A stretch of DNA of 64,000 nt. It comes from Gemmatimonadaceae bacterium (GTDB lineage Bacteria; Gemmatimonadota; Gemmatimonadetes; Gemmatimonadales; Gemmatimonadaceae). Location of the stretch: the NCBI GenBank assembly GCA_019752115.1, contig JAIEMN010000009.1, positions 1-64,000 on the forward strand. Reading direction: 5' to 3'. The notes below the pieces were generated by a model, which did not search any database, was not told where the DNA came from, and was given only the letters and a program-made list of their open reading frames with translations. A program made the translations under genes and the position numbers. Positions 16,281 to 28,893 of this stretch are shown one piece after another (position 1 is the first letter of the stretch; each line of letters starts with the position of its first letter).

Positions 16281-16721
16281 GTGCCTCTCGTTCGATTGCT
16301 TTATGCCAGCGATGCCGTCGGCATCCTGCCCTACAGCACGCTCGTCGGGATCATGACCCACGCGCAGCAGCGCAATCCGACGCGTGGCATTACCGGCATG
16401 CTCTGCTATGGCTCCGGCCAGTTCCTGCAGGTGCTTGAGGGAGACCGGGAGCCGGTGAATCGACTCTACCACGCCATTGCCCGCGACACGCGGCATGAGC
16501 GCTGTGAACTGTTGAGCGTGAGCGAGGTCGACCGGCGGGACTTCCCGGAGTGGTCGATGAAGGTGGTGAACTGGGAGGACGGCGATGCGGCCCGTCGCCG
16601 GGCGCTGCTTGAGGGGGAGACGGGGAGCGCGGTGTTCAATCCGCGCGCGCTGTCGGCCGATCAGGCCATCAGCTTCCTGCGGCATCTCGCCGAGCTGGAA
16701 CGGGAACTGGCCAGCGAGTAA
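16281..16721 (+). CDS. BLUF-domain blue-light photoreceptor 1
   Basis: A 146-residue single-domain BLUF protein that should bind FAD and sense blue light. Starting at GTG 16281, the key residues fall at Y8, N32, Q50, W91 and M93. These match the numbering I recall for the cyanobacterial protein PixD and support this start. The flavin-binding stretch RGITGMLCYGSGQFLQVLEG is fully conserved. About 45 residues follow the domain as a short helical tail, with no output domain, so it probably acts by binding a partner. A paralogue follows directly. It is divergent from the methyltransferase gene. Confidence 0.93.
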   Translation: MPLVRLLYASDAVGILPYSTLVGIMTHAQQRNPTRGITGMLCYGSGQFLQVLEGDREPVNRLYHAIARDTRHERCELLSVSEVDRRDFPEWSMKVVNWEDGDAARRRALLEGETGSAVFNPRALSADQAISFLRHLAELERELASE

Positions 16722-16873
16722 CGCCCGGCCGGCATCGCGAGCGGCGTGTGTGCCGTTCGTCCCACTCGATCGTCCCGTTCTCAAGACGCCAGGCGCACCC
16801 GCGCCATGCACCTCGTGCCAGCCGACCCGCCGCCGGGCCGACCGTGTCTGCCCGGCGATCGCTCGGAGTGCCC

Positions 16874-17320
16874 ATGCACCTCATTCGGCTCGTCTACGTT
16901 AGTGAAGGCCTCCCCGGCATGCCCTGGGATGACCTCCGCCAGATCCTCACTGAAGCGACCACCCACAACGCGCGCCGCGGAATCACCGGCATCCTCTGTT
17001 ACGGGTCGGGGTTGTTTCTTCAGGCGCTCGAAGGGGATCGCGACGTCGTCAATCAGCTGTACGCCGGGATCCAGCGCGACACGCGTCATGCGAACTGCGC
17101 GCTGTTGAATGTCGAGGACATTCATACGCGCGATTTCGCCGAGTGGTCGATGAAATACGTCGGGTGGGACGTCGATGCGACTGCGCAACGGCGTGAGCTC
17201 CTGCTCCGGCACTCCGGCTCCATCGACTTCGACCCGCGCACCATGACGGGGCGGCAAGCGCTGGAGTTCCTCCGCGAGCTGTCCGCCAGCGAGCGCCTGA
17301 CGCCGCCCAAGGCCGCGTAG
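16874..17320 (+). CDS. BLUF-domain blue-light photoreceptor 2
   Basis: A 148-residue paralogue of the preceding protein with the same layout. Photocycle residues Y8, N32, Q50, W91 and M93 are all present, and the flavin-binding stretch RGITGILCYGSGLFLQALEG differs from its neighbour at few positions. The ATG at 16874 has GGAG five nt upstream. The C-terminal tail differs more than the domain. The gap of 152 nt after the first BLUF gene leaves room for a separate promoter, but I see none. It ends at a strong bidirectional terminator. Confidence 0.93.
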   Translation: MHLIRLVYVSEGLPGMPWDDLRQILTEATTHNARRGITGILCYGSGLFLQALEGDRDVVNQLYAGIQRDTRHANCALLNVEDIHTRDFAEWSMKYVGWDVDATAQRRELLLRHSGSIDFDPRTMTGRQALEFLRELSASERLTPPKAA

Positions 17321-17330
17321 ACGCACACAA

Positions 17331-17367
17331 GCGACCACCGGGCGCCTGTGCGGCGCCCGGTGGTCGC
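17331..17367. terminator. Bidirectional terminator between BLUF2 and the mutase gene
   Basis: A perfect 16-bp GC-rich stem (17331-17346 with 17352-17367, 5-nt loop) lies between two convergent genes, 10 nt after the BLUF2 stop and about 33 nt beyond the mutase stop. There is no T tract on either side, but its size and position favour termination in both directions. Confidence 0.7.
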
Positions 17368-17400
17368 CAGCGCCCGATCAGCTGACGGCGGTGCGCGTCA

Positions 17401-19091
<1,691 letters not shown>

Positions 19092-19095
<4 letters not shown>

Positions 19096-20252
19096 GCGCT
19101 CAGATCCTGATGCGGCGCGAAGTTCGCGCCGGTAAGAAGGGCTGCACTCCGGGCCCGGAGGGCGTCGGCCACGGCAAAGGGGACCAGCGTACCAGCTTCC
19201 AACGCGTCGAGCTGCGCATCCAGCCAGGCGAGCGTCTCCGGGTCCTGCCAGAGGCGCTGCCGGACCTGCTGCTCCACCACTTCCATCACTCGTTCACGGA
19301 GACGGGCCCGGCGCCGGGCCCGCAACTCCCCACTGCCTTCAAGATAGCGGAAATGCCGATCCAGGGCGTCCGCGATCTCGGCCACCCCCTCGTTCTGCGC
19401 CGCGACTGAACGCAGCACGGGCGGGGTCCACTGCTCGGGCATCTCTTCCTGCGCCGCACGGCGGGCCGCGCGCGCCGGATTCATGGCATCGCGGGCGGCG
19501 TCCCGATCGGGCAGGCTCCGGAGATCTACGCCGTGATGGGCGGGGACGTTCTGCATCGTCGCGCCGGCCCGGAGGCCCAGCATCAACTCGATGTCGTTGC
19601 GCAGCCGGTCGGCGCCGGGGCGATCGGCCTTGTTCACCGTGTAGACATCGGCGATCTCCATCACGCCCGCCTTGAGCGTCTGGATGGAGTCACCCGACTC
19701 GGGGACCAGGACGACAAGGGTGGAGTCCGCCGCGCGGGCGACATCCAGCTCACTCTGCCCGACCCCCACGGTCTCGATCAGGATGATGTCCTTGCCGAAG
19801 CCGTCGAGCACATCGCACACCTCGCGGGTCGCCGTGGCCAGGCCGCCGAGGGAGCCGCGCGTGGCCATGGACCGAATGAACACGCCCGGATCGAGCGCGA
19901 TCTCTTCCATGCGAATGCGGTCGCCCAGCAGGGCCCCGCCGGTGAACGGCGACGTGGGATCGACGGCGACAATGCCGACCGTGCGTCCGAGCTCGCGATA
20001 GTGTTTGGCGAGGCGCGTGGTGAGGGTGCTCTTCCCCGCGCCCGGCGGGCCGGTAATGCCGATGCGCTTGGCGCGCCCGAGCACCGCATGCTGGGCGGCG
20101 AGCACGTGCTCGAAGCCGGCGCGATGGTTCTCGACGATACTGACGGCACGGGCCAGCGCGGCGGGTTTGCCCGCGCGGAACTGCTCGAGCAGCCGCGCGA
20201 GCGGCGACGTCGAAGTGGCGGGGGCGTCAGTCGGTGCTGTCGTCATGCTCAT
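19092..20252 (-). CDS. meaB: Methylmalonyl-CoA mutase chaperone GTPase MeaB (ArgK family)
   Basis: A 386-residue G3E-family P-loop GTPase that loads and protects the B12 cofactor of the mutase. Walker A is [13 protein letters not shown] (about residues 67-79), with [21 protein letters not shown] after it, the Walker B type ETVGVGQSE, and the NKAD guanine-specificity motif. It lies directly before the mutase large subunit gene with a 4-nt overlap. The start lies inside the CNNM gene (26-nt overlap); ATG 20252 is taken, and ATG 20246 two codons later is equally possible. Confidence 0.93.
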
Positions 20253-21180
20253 CCCGGATATCTCCCACGAGTTCCTCGAGCAGGTCCTCGAGGGTGACCA
20301 GACCGACCATGGTCTGCCCATCCTGAACAATCGCCAACTGGCGCCGCGTGCGCAGGAGGCTGAACAGAAGCTCCTTGGCCGGCGTGGCGGGACTCGTTAC
20401 TGAAACAGGACGGACCGGGGGACGCGATTCACCACGGCCCTTGAACACGTCGAACACGTGCACCATGCCGCTGATCGTATCGGGCTGCCCCTTGTACACC
20501 GGCACGCGACTGTAGCCACTCGCCGCCACCTGTCGGGCCAGCTCCGCGGCGGAGAGCGATTCGTCGAGCATGAACACCTCGGCCCGCGGCGTCATCACGT
20601 CCCGCACGCTCTTGTCGCCGAACTGCACGACCCCCGAGATGATCGCCATCTCCTCGGTCGTCCCGATATCGCTGAAGGTGCCGTCGCGCAGCAGCTCCTC
20701 GAGCCCCTCCTTCATGTCGTCGGCTTCGCGCGCCACATGGCGGCGGCGCACGGCGCGCCCCACGGCGGCGGCGAGGGCATGGAACGGCGCCAGCGCGATA
20801 TCGACCAGGCGGAGCAGCGGCACGACCACCGGGACCAGCTTCGGGGCCCACCGTCGCCCGATCGCGCGCGGCAGCAGCTGACCGACAATGAGCAGGCCGA
20901 CGAGGAACGCCACCACGTCGCGTGCAAAGACCCAGGTCCGTACGCCATCGGCCATCGCGATGAACGAACCGGTCGCGAACACCACGAGCATGCCCGCCGT
21001 CCCCGCCGCGTGGACCAGGCGCATCGGGCGCTCGAGATAGCGCGTCATGACATCGGCACCGCCGGCGCGATGCTCGATCCAATGCCGGAGCCACAGGCGG
21101 CTCACGGCGCGGACGGCGGTGGCACTCATCGTCAGGAGCGCCATCAGGAGGACGGCCAGGGTCATCGCCAGCCCGGTCAT
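20227..21180 (-). CDS. CNNM/CBS-domain membrane protein, short form
   Basis: A 317-residue member of the hemolysin/CorC-like CNNM family, implicated in divalent cation (Mg/Co) transport or resistance. Hydrophobic segments lie near residues 5-25, 55-75 and 85-105. They are followed by two CBS domains containing VRDVMTPRAEVFML and [17 protein letters not shown]. The protein stops after the second CBS and lacks the C-terminal CorC_HlyC domain that its upstream neighbour has. The ATG overlaps that neighbour by 4 nt. The pair may form a heteromer. Confidence 0.85.
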   Translation of the reverse strand: MTGLAMTLAVLLMALLTMSATAVRAVSRLWLRHWIEHRAGGADVMTRYLERPMRLVHAAGTAGMLVVFATGSFIAMADGVRTWVFARDVVAFLVGLLIVGQLLPRAIGRRWAPKLVPVVVPLLRLVDIALAPFHALAAAVGRAVRRRHVAREADDMKEGLEELLRDGTFSDIGTTEEMAIISGVVQFGDKSVRDVMTPRAEVFMLDESLSAAELARQVAASGYSRVPVYKGQPDTISGMVHVFDVFKGRGESRPPVRPVSVTSPATPAKELLFSLLRTRRQLAIVQDGQTMVGLVTLEDLLEELVGDIRDEHDDSTD

Positions 21181-22460
21181 GCGCCCTCCTCCGCGCTGGC
21201 CGCGTCATCCTCGACGTCCTGTCGCTCGAGATACACGCGCTCGATCTTGCGGCGCACCACCCGCTCCACGATCACCTTGAACGGGCCGATCACGAGTGTT
21301 TCGCCGGCGCGCGGGACGCGACCGAGCAGCTCGAGCACCAGACCGCCCACGGTCGTCACGTCGTCGCGCGTGAAGTCGTACTGCAACGCCGCCGACAGGT
21401 CGTCGAGCGTCAGGCGTCCCGACACCCAGAAGCGCGTCTCCTCCTCGTGCTCGACCTGGCGCTCCTCGTCGTCGTACTCGTCGCGAATCTCGCCGACCAG
21501 CTCTTCGAGCACGTCTTCGATCGTGACGAGCCCCGCGGTGCCGCCATACTCGTCGGCCACCACCGCGATATGGCGGCGCTGCTGACGGAACTCCCGCAAC
21601 AGATCGGCGATGCGCTTGGAGGTCGGGATGAAGTGCGGGGCGCGAACCAGTGCCGTCCACCCACCGTCGGGTTCCTCGTCGGCGAGCACGGCGGGCAGCA
21701 GATCCTTCACATACAAAATGCCGACGATCTCGTCGATCGTCCCATCATAGACGGGGACGCGGGAATGCTGCGCGCTGCGCACGCGATCGAGCACCTCCGA
21801 CCAGGGCGTCTCGCGCTCGACGCCGAGAATGTCGACGCGCGGCACCATGACTTCTTCGGCCGTCGTCTCGCCGAATTCGAACACGCCCAACAGCAGGTCA
21901 CGCTCATCCCCCGACACGTCCGTCTCGGCGGCGATGACCTCGCGGAACTGCGCGGCGGCTTCTTCGCGCCGCTCCTGTGTGGCTTCTTCGGGCGTGACCA
22001 CTTCGGCGAACAATCCGTCGACCCAGTTCCCGAGCCGCACGATCGGCGAGAGCAGCCGCTCCACGACCCCCGTGAACCCCTGCAGGCGCTCCGCGGCATC
22101 TTCGCCGAGCGCGTCGCCGACCATGCGGGCGAGCGTTTCTGCGACCAGCACCGTGGCCAGCCCCAGGCCGATCAGCGCCGCGATGCGATCGAGGCGTCCT
22201 TCAGCGGCGAGGTTGAGGGCCAGCGCCAGCCCGGCGCCCGCCGCGAGATGCCCCAGCACCCGCGCGAAGGCGAGCGCACGATGCGCCTGCTCGCGGGCGG
22301 GGACGGAACGCGCCACGGCCGGCGCCGGCGCAAAGGGGGTGCGCTCCGGCGTGGCCGCAGGATTGGCAGGTGGATCCGAGAGCAAGGCGCCATCGGCCAC
22401 CGCCGATACCGCCGCCACCGCAGCACCCGCTGCGGCCAGCCCCCAGGCGACTGCACTCAT
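21177..22460 (-). CDS. CNNM/CBS/CorC_HlyC-domain membrane protein
   Basis: A 427-residue hemolysin-family protein with an N-terminal membrane domain (hydrophobic runs in the first 170 residues). It has a CBS pair (AEEVMVPRVDILGVE and GLVTIEDVLEELVGEIRDEY) and a CorC_HlyC transporter-associated domain at the end (SGRLTLDDLSAALQYDF to KIERVYLER). A Pro/Ala-rich linker sits within the membrane part. I start it at ATG 22458-22460, which overlaps the ybeY stop by 4 nt. Genes of this family often follow ybeY, where they have been linked to magnesium homeostasis. Confidence 0.88.
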   Translation of the reverse strand: MSAVAWGLAAAGAAVAAVSAVADGALLSDPPANPAATPERTPFAPAPAVARSVPAREQAHRALAFARVLGHLAAGAGLALALNLAAEGRLDRIAALIGLGLATVLVAETLARMVGDALGEDAAERLQGFTGVVERLLSPIVRLGNWVDGLFAEVVTPEEATQERREEAAAQFREVIAAETDVSGDERDLLLGVFEFGETTAEEVMVPRVDILGVERETPWSEVLDRVRSAQHSRVPVYDGTIDEIVGILYVKDLLPAVLADEEPDGGWTALVRAPHFIPTSKRIADLLREFRQQRRHIAVVADEYGGTAGLVTIEDVLEELVGEIRDEYDDEERQVEHEEETRFWVSGRLTLDDLSAALQYDFTRDDVTTVGGLVLELLGRVPRAGETLVIGPFKVIVERVVRRKIERVYLERQDVEDDAASAEEGA

Positions 22461-22951
22461 GCCGAGCGGGTCGGAGTCAACCAGAAGCGCTTCAGCAGCT
22501 GCTCCTGGCGTCGCCACATTGGCGACGTCGTGCGTCCCTCATCTTCGGGATGCTCGAACCCGCACGCGTGCAACGTGCCATGCACGACAAGGCGCGCGAT
22601 CTCCTCGCGCACCCCGACGCCATGCTCGCGCGCCTGCGCGCGCGCCACGTCCGGGCAAATGTAGATGTCGCCGATCACGACGCCGCCCGGATCCTGTCCG
22701 AGCGCGAACGTGATGACATCGGTCGGGCCCTGATGGCCGAGATGCTTGCGGTTGATCGCGGCCATCGCGCGCGGCGCAACGAACGTGATCGAGAGCATTG
22801 CGCGGGGCACCTTGCAGGCCTGCAGCACGCGGCGCGAGAGCTCGCTCAGGGCCGCGCGCGACACCGGCACGCGCACGGCGTCGGCGCTCACGGAGACGGC
22901 CCGTGGCTCCGGACGCGGCGGTGCCAGGCGAGGACTTCGGGCCGGGCTCAC
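22457..22951 (-). CDS. ybeY: Endoribonuclease YbeY
   Basis: A 164-residue zinc metalloprotein for 16S rRNA 3'-end maturation and ribosome quality control. The metal site is HGTLHACGFEH (H124, H128, H134), where most family members have HGxLHLxGYDH, so Glu replaces the usual Asp before the last His. The upstream motif GPTDVITF is typical. It starts at GTG (22949-22951), overlapping the phoH stop by 4 nt. The order phoH-ybeY-CNNM is widely conserved and supports the call. Confidence 0.94.
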   Translation of the reverse strand: MSPARSPRLAPPRPEPRAVSVSADAVRVPVSRAALSELSRRVLQACKVPRAMLSITFVAPRAMAAINRKHLGHQGPTDVITFALGQDPGGVVIGDIYICPDVARAQAREHGVGVREEIARLVVHGTLHACGFEHPEDEGRTTSPMWRRQEQLLKRFWLTPTRSA

Positions 22952-23918
22952 CCGCCACCTCCGGCGGCGTCTTCGTTGTAGGCGCGGATGATGTCGCGCA
23001 CCAGGCGATGGCGCACCACGTCGGCTTCCGTGAAATAGTGGAAGCTGATGCCGTCGATGCCGTGCAGGATACGCTCGACCTGCATGAGCCCCGAATCTTC
23101 CCGACGCGGCAGGTCCACCTGGGTCTTGTCGCCGGTGATGACGATCTTCGAGTTCACGCCCAGGCGCGTCAGGAACATCTTCATCTGCATGCCGGTGGCA
23201 TTCTGCGCTTCGTCGAGAATCACGAACGAATCGCCCAGCGTCCGGCCGCGCATGAACGCGAGGGGCGCCACTTCGATGGTACGCGATTCGATGAGCTTCT
23301 GGATGCGCTCGAACGGGATGAGATCGTCGAGCGCATCGTAGAGCGGACGGAGATACGGGTCTACCTTGGCCTGCATGTCACCGGGCAGGAAGCCGAGACT
23401 TTCGCCCGCTTCTACCGCGGGGCGCGCGAGCACGATGCGCCGGACGCGCTTGCGCATCAGCGCGTCCACCGCCGCGGCCACGGCCAGATAGGTCTTGCCC
23501 GTGCCGGCGGGGCCGATGCCGATGACGATGTCGTGCTCGGCGATCTTCTTGAGATACTCGGCCTGGCCGGCGGTCTTGGCCTGCACGCCACGGCGCGCGC
23601 CAGGCAGGACGAGCTGTCCATTGGTCGCGCCCGGGGCCTCGCTGGGGCGCTCACTCAACGCGAGCCGCAGCACATCGTCGGCGGTGACGGCCTTCCCGTC
23701 GCGGACCATGGCCACCATCGCCACGGCGACGCCTTCGGCCTTGGTCACCGCTTCGATATCGCCCGTCAGCGAGAGATGATCGCCGCGGAGGGCCACGCGG
23801 GCCCCCGTGACGCGTCCGAGTTCCACGAGATTGCTGTCGTTGACACCGGCCAGCGTCTGCAGATCGGCGCCCTCGACGGACACCCGCGCCGTGACTGGCG
23901 CCTCTCCACGCGGATCAC

Positions 23919-23922
<4 letters not shown>
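22948..23922 (-). CDS. PhoH family ATPase (PhoH-like protein)
   Basis: A 324-residue cytoplasmic ATPase. An N-terminal KH-like RNA-binding region (about residues 10-75) precedes the PhoH core with Walker A GPAGTGKT (137-144) and Walker B VILDEAQNAT. It continues with the conserved TGDKTQVDLPRREDSGL. This is the YbeZ type, believed to work with YbeY on RNA, which fits its place directly before ybeY. GTG start at 23920-23922 with a 4-nt overlap with aspS. Confidence 0.93.
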
Positions 23923-25733
<1,811 letters not shown>

Positions 25734-25866
25734 CGACAGGCAACTCCCGGGGGTGACACACCACGCGGCTCGGCCGGACGTGGCCGAGCGGGCGCAAACG
25801 CTGAAAAGTAAACGCGTTACGCCCCCGGGGGTAGCGATTTTTCCACGGCTCCGCTTAGTTGACGCC

Positions 25867-26763
25867 ATGCGCCGCATGCTCATCTGCGGTCTGGTGGCGT
25901 GCGCCTGGGCTGGCGGGCTCAGGGCGCAAGCCGTGCCGGCCCGCGATCTCTGGGAGTTTCCGCTGGGGGCCGTGTACGAACCGGCCGCATTGGCGGTGGA
26001 GCCTGGAGTCGGCCTGTGGAACCCGGCCACGATGGCGCTCAAGGGCGGCGAACGCTTCCGGCTGGGCGTGGTGTCGCTCTCCGCCGGGTCGGACCAAGGC
26101 GTGGACGGGCAGCTCTTCGGCGCGTCGTATCGCCGGCCGAGTGGGGTCACGCTGGGGCTCTCCGTGGCCCGGGCCAACGTGGCGGGGCTGCTGCGTACCG
26201 ACTCCGACCCGCAGACCATCGGCGACATCCCGTACAACAGCACGCTGGTCAGCGTCGGCGCGGCGCGCGAAGTGGTGCCGCACCTCACCGCCGGGGTGGC
26301 CGTGCGCTATCGCAGCGGGCATGCAGACGTGGACAAGGGGCGCGCCGTGGCCGCCGATCTTGGCGTCGTCGCCGACGACCTGCCGTGGAATCACGCCCGG
26401 GTGGCCGTCTCGAGTTTTCTCTGGCGCCCGGGGCGCGAGATCCAGGATCGGCCGGCCCTCCTCGTCGCCGCGGATGCGCGCGTGCTGGGGCCCAGCGCCC
26501 AGCGCGAGACCCGCTTGGGCTACAGCTACAACGGCGTCAACCGCGGAGCCCGTGAGCAGGGGCCGTATGTCTCCGGGCGCTTCGATCGGCTCGAGGCGCG
26601 CGCAGGCTGGTTTCAGACGGCGGCCGGCGCGCGGTCCGTGAGCCGAATCCGCTCGGGGCTGTCGTTTCACTATGGCCGCTACGTGGTGGGCCTGGCGCGG
26701 GAAGAGGGCGCCGCCGGACTCGGTCCGGTGTATCAATTCAGTCTGAGCTCGATTTTTCAGTAA
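25867..26763 (+). CDS. Predicted outer-membrane beta-barrel protein
   Basis: A 298-residue secreted protein. The signal peptide MRRMLICGLVACAWAGGLRA ends near A-Q-A. The rest alternates short amphipathic strands with Gly/Tyr turns and ends in a hydrophobic/aromatic terminal strand (VYQFSLSSIFQ, final Phe), typical of outer-membrane barrels. It loosely resembles PorV/UPF0164-like barrels with the early WNPATMALKGG stretch, but no firm family is assigned. A TTAGTT 6 nt before the ATG may be its -10 element. rlmN follows after 18 nt on the same strand. Confidence 0.7.
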   Translation: MRRMLICGLVACAWAGGLRAQAVPARDLWEFPLGAVYEPAALAVEPGVGLWNPATMALKGGERFRLGVVSLSAGSDQGVDGQLFGASYRRPSGVTLGLSVARANVAGLLRTDSDPQTIGDIPYNSTLVSVGAAREVVPHLTAGVAVRYRSGHADVDKGRAVAADLGVVADDLPWNHARVAVSSFLWRPGREIQDRPALLVAADARVLGPSAQRETRLGYSYNGVNRGAREQGPYVSGRFDRLEARAGWFQTAAGARSVSRIRSGLSFHYGRYVVGLAREEGAAGLGPVYQFSLSSIFQ

Positions 26764-26781
26764 TCCGTCGTTCGCCCACTC

Positions 26782-27879
26782 ATGCCTGCTGCGCCCGCTC
26801 CGTCGCTCCCTGATCTGCTCGACCTCGAACCCGATGCCGCCCTCACGGTGCTGCGCGACTGGTTCGCCGCGCGCGGTGAACCCGCGTATCGGGCCACGCA
26901 GGTCTTCGGGCGCCTCTGGCAGAAGCCGGTGCGCACGTTCGACGACATCACCGAGCTGCCGAAAGCCCTGCGTGAGGCCCTCGCCGGGGATTTCCGTCTC
27001 TCCTCACTGCCGCTGGCGACCCGCCAGGCGTCGCGTGACGGGACCGAGAAGTTCCTGTTTCAGCTGCATGATGGCCAGCTGATTGAGACGGTGGCGATCC
27101 CCGACGGGGATCGCATGACCTTCTGCATTTCGTCGCAGGCCGGATGCGCGCTGCAGTGCGCGTTCTGCGCGACTGGCGCGATGGGATTCCAGCGCAATCT
27201 CACGCCCGCCGAGATCGCCGGGCAGGTGCGCGAGCTGCGCATGCTGACGCCACCGATCCTGCCGACGAACATCGTGTTCATGGGCATGGGCGAGCCGCTC
27301 ATGAACTGGAAGGCGGTGAGCCCGACGCTCACGCTGCTCAATGATCCGCGTGCGCTGGGCATCGGCGCGCGCCACATCACGATCTCCACCGTTGGCGTCC
27401 TGCCGGGCATTCAGGCGCTCGCCGCGCGTCCGGAGCAGTTCCGGCTCGCGATCTCGATTCATGCGCCCAGCGATGCGTTGCGCCAGACGCTCATGCCGGT
27501 GAACACCAAGTATCCGTTGGCGGAGGTGATCGATGCCGCGAAGGTGTTCGACCGCCGTGTCACGTTCGAATACGTGATGCTGGGTGGCGTGAACGATCAG
27601 CCCGAGCATGCGGCCCAGCTCGCGCAGCTCGCGCGCGAGTGTCGCGCGTTCGTCAATCTGATCCCCTTGCACCCGGGTGGCTCGATGGGCTTCACGCCGA
27701 CGCCGACCACGCAGATCACCGCCTTCGCCAAGGCCATGCGCGCCCGCGGCGTGGAGACGGCGGTGCGGCGGAGCCGCGGCCTCGACATCGCCGCCGCGTG
27801 CGGTCAGCTACGGACGGAGCGGCTCGGTCGGCGGTTGCCAGTCGCTGCCGATGAAGACCGTGAGGTCCACGTAGCGTGA
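26782..27879 (+). CDS. rlmN: Dual-specificity rRNA/tRNA adenine-C2 methyltransferase RlmN
   Basis: A 365-residue radical SAM enzyme that methylates A2503 of 23S rRNA and A37 of some tRNAs. The cluster motif C-x3-C-x2-C is C122, C126, C129 (GCALQCAFCATG). The second-substrate cysteines are C115 in the first strand and, near the end, C340 in AAACGQLR, which carries the methyl group. GEPLMNW and SIHAP blocks are present. Its last 72 nt overlap the convergent LytR_C gene, although both proteins keep normal C-termini. Confidence 0.96.
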   Translation: MPAAPAPSLPDLLDLEPDAALTVLRDWFAARGEPAYRATQVFGRLWQKPVRTFDDITELPKALREALAGDFRLSSLPLATRQASRDGTEKFLFQLHDGQLIETVAIPDGDRMTFCISSQAGCALQCAFCATGAMGFQRNLTPAEIAGQVRELRMLTPPILPTNIVFMGMGEPLMNWKAVSPTLTLLNDPRALGIGARHITISTVGVLPGIQALAARPEQFRLAISIHAPSDALRQTLMPVNTKYPLAEVIDAAKVFDRRVTFEYVMLGGVNDQPEHAAQLAQLARECRAFVNLIPLHPGGSMGFTPTPTTQITAFAKAMRARGVETAVRRSRGLDIAAACGQLRTERLGRRLPVAADEDREVHVA

Positions 27880-28329
27880 GGTATCGGGACGCGCGGAGAC
27901 GCGTCCCACGCCAAGGGCCTTCCGCACGCGCTCGCCCCAGGCCTCGTGGCCGGTGTGCACTTCGATGAGCGTCTCGGTCCGCGCCAGTTTGGGCGCACTG
28001 TCGAAGTCCACCACGTCGTAGCCGAAGTCGCGCAGCCACAGCGTGGCGCGACGCGCGAGCCCCCGAACACTGGTCGCGTTGATCACCCGCACCACGATGC
28101 GCGTCCCCGCGGGGGCCTGCGCGCTCGTATCGCCGAGCGCCGCGACCGGTGACGTCGTCGCCGGGCCGTCGCCGCTGGGCGCGGCCGTCGCGGCGTCGTC
28201 ACGCAGCCACCACCACCCGCCGGCAATCGCCACGAGCAGCACCACAATCGCGACCAGCAGGCCGCCGCGTCGTGCACGCGACGGAACCGCCGGGCCCTCG
28301 CCCGGCCAGCTGGGCATTCCGCTGGTCAT
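27808..28329 (-). CDS. Membrane-anchored LytR_C-domain protein
   Basis: A 173-residue protein with a short cytoplasmic N-terminus, one membrane segment (about residues 22-43, LLVAIVVLLVAIAGGWWWL) and an Ala/Thr-rich linker. The C-terminal domain (about 75-165) resembles LytR_C (RIVVRVINATSVRGLARR to YVDLTVFIGSDW). The domain is common in cell-wall-associated LytR-CpsA-Psr relatives, but the catalytic LCP part is absent. It follows yqeK by 4 nt, echoing the yqeK-lytR order in many bacteria. The last 24 codons overlap rlmN antisense. Confidence 0.78.
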   Translation of the reverse strand: MTSGMPSWPGEGPAVPSRARRGGLLVAIVVLLVAIAGGWWWLRDDAATAAPSGDGPATTSPVAALGDTSAQAPAGTRIVVRVINATSVRGLARRATLWLRDFGYDVVDFDSAPKLARTETLIEVHTGHEAWGERVRKALGVGRVSARPDTSRYVDLTVFIGSDWQPPTEPLRP

Positions 28330-28333
28330 CGTG

Positions 28334-28879
28334 CTACCGGACCGCGTTCCAGAGGGTCACGGTTTCGTGCGCGAGGCCCTTCCCTTCGCGGATGGTCCAC
28401 TCGAGACGCAAGCGCACCACCTGACGAAACACCGCATCGAAGGCGTCGGGGACGCGCGCCGCGAGGAAGGCGCGATCGGCCTGCATGAACTGGCGTCCGG
28501 GCTCGAGAAAATCCGCCATGTAGAGCGCCCGTCCGGTTCGTCTCCAACCGGCAAAGCCCACGGTATGCCACCGAATCGCGTCGAGCACGTCCTGTCGCTG
28601 CTCGCCCTCGGCCAGCAGTCGGTCCGCTGCCGCCGGTCCATGCAAGAGGCCATACGGACGCTCGGCATCGCCGGTGAGCTGCCGCAGCGTCGGTTCGTCG
28701 GCGTCGCGCAGCGCATCATGCCAGCGTCCGGCGTCGTGCCATGCCGCGCGCTCGTCGCCGGTGAGCGACAACTGCGCCGACCAGGTGTCGAGCAACGCGG
28801 TGACACGGCCGATGTGCGCCCGCCGCTTGTCGGAGACGATCGCCCACGCCGGGAGCTCCGGCGCCTGTCCTGCCGTCAC
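28334..28879 (-). CDS. HD-domain protein, YqeK-like (putative Ap4A hydrolase)
   Basis: A 181-residue single HD-domain protein. Putative metal ligands are in WHDAGRWHD (about residues 47-55), LLHGPAAADRLL, and WHTVGFAGW followed by YMADFLEPGR. These blocks follow the YqeK pattern; YqeK enzymes split diadenosine tetraphosphate. The usual first LHD is WHD here. The following LytR_C gene supports the YqeK assignment, since the two commonly neighbour each other, though nadD and rsfS are not present. It follows trpA after 14 nt. Confidence 0.7.
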   Translation of the reverse strand: MTAGQAPELPAWAIVSDKRRAHIGRVTALLDTWSAQLSLTGDERAAWHDAGRWHDALRDADEPTLRQLTGDAERPYGLLHGPAAADRLLAEGEQRQDVLDAIRWHTVGFAGWRRTGRALYMADFLEPGRQFMQADRAFLAARVPDAFDAVFRQVVRLRLEWTIREGKGLAHETVTLWNAVR

Positions 28880-28893
28880 GATGGAAGCCTCGG

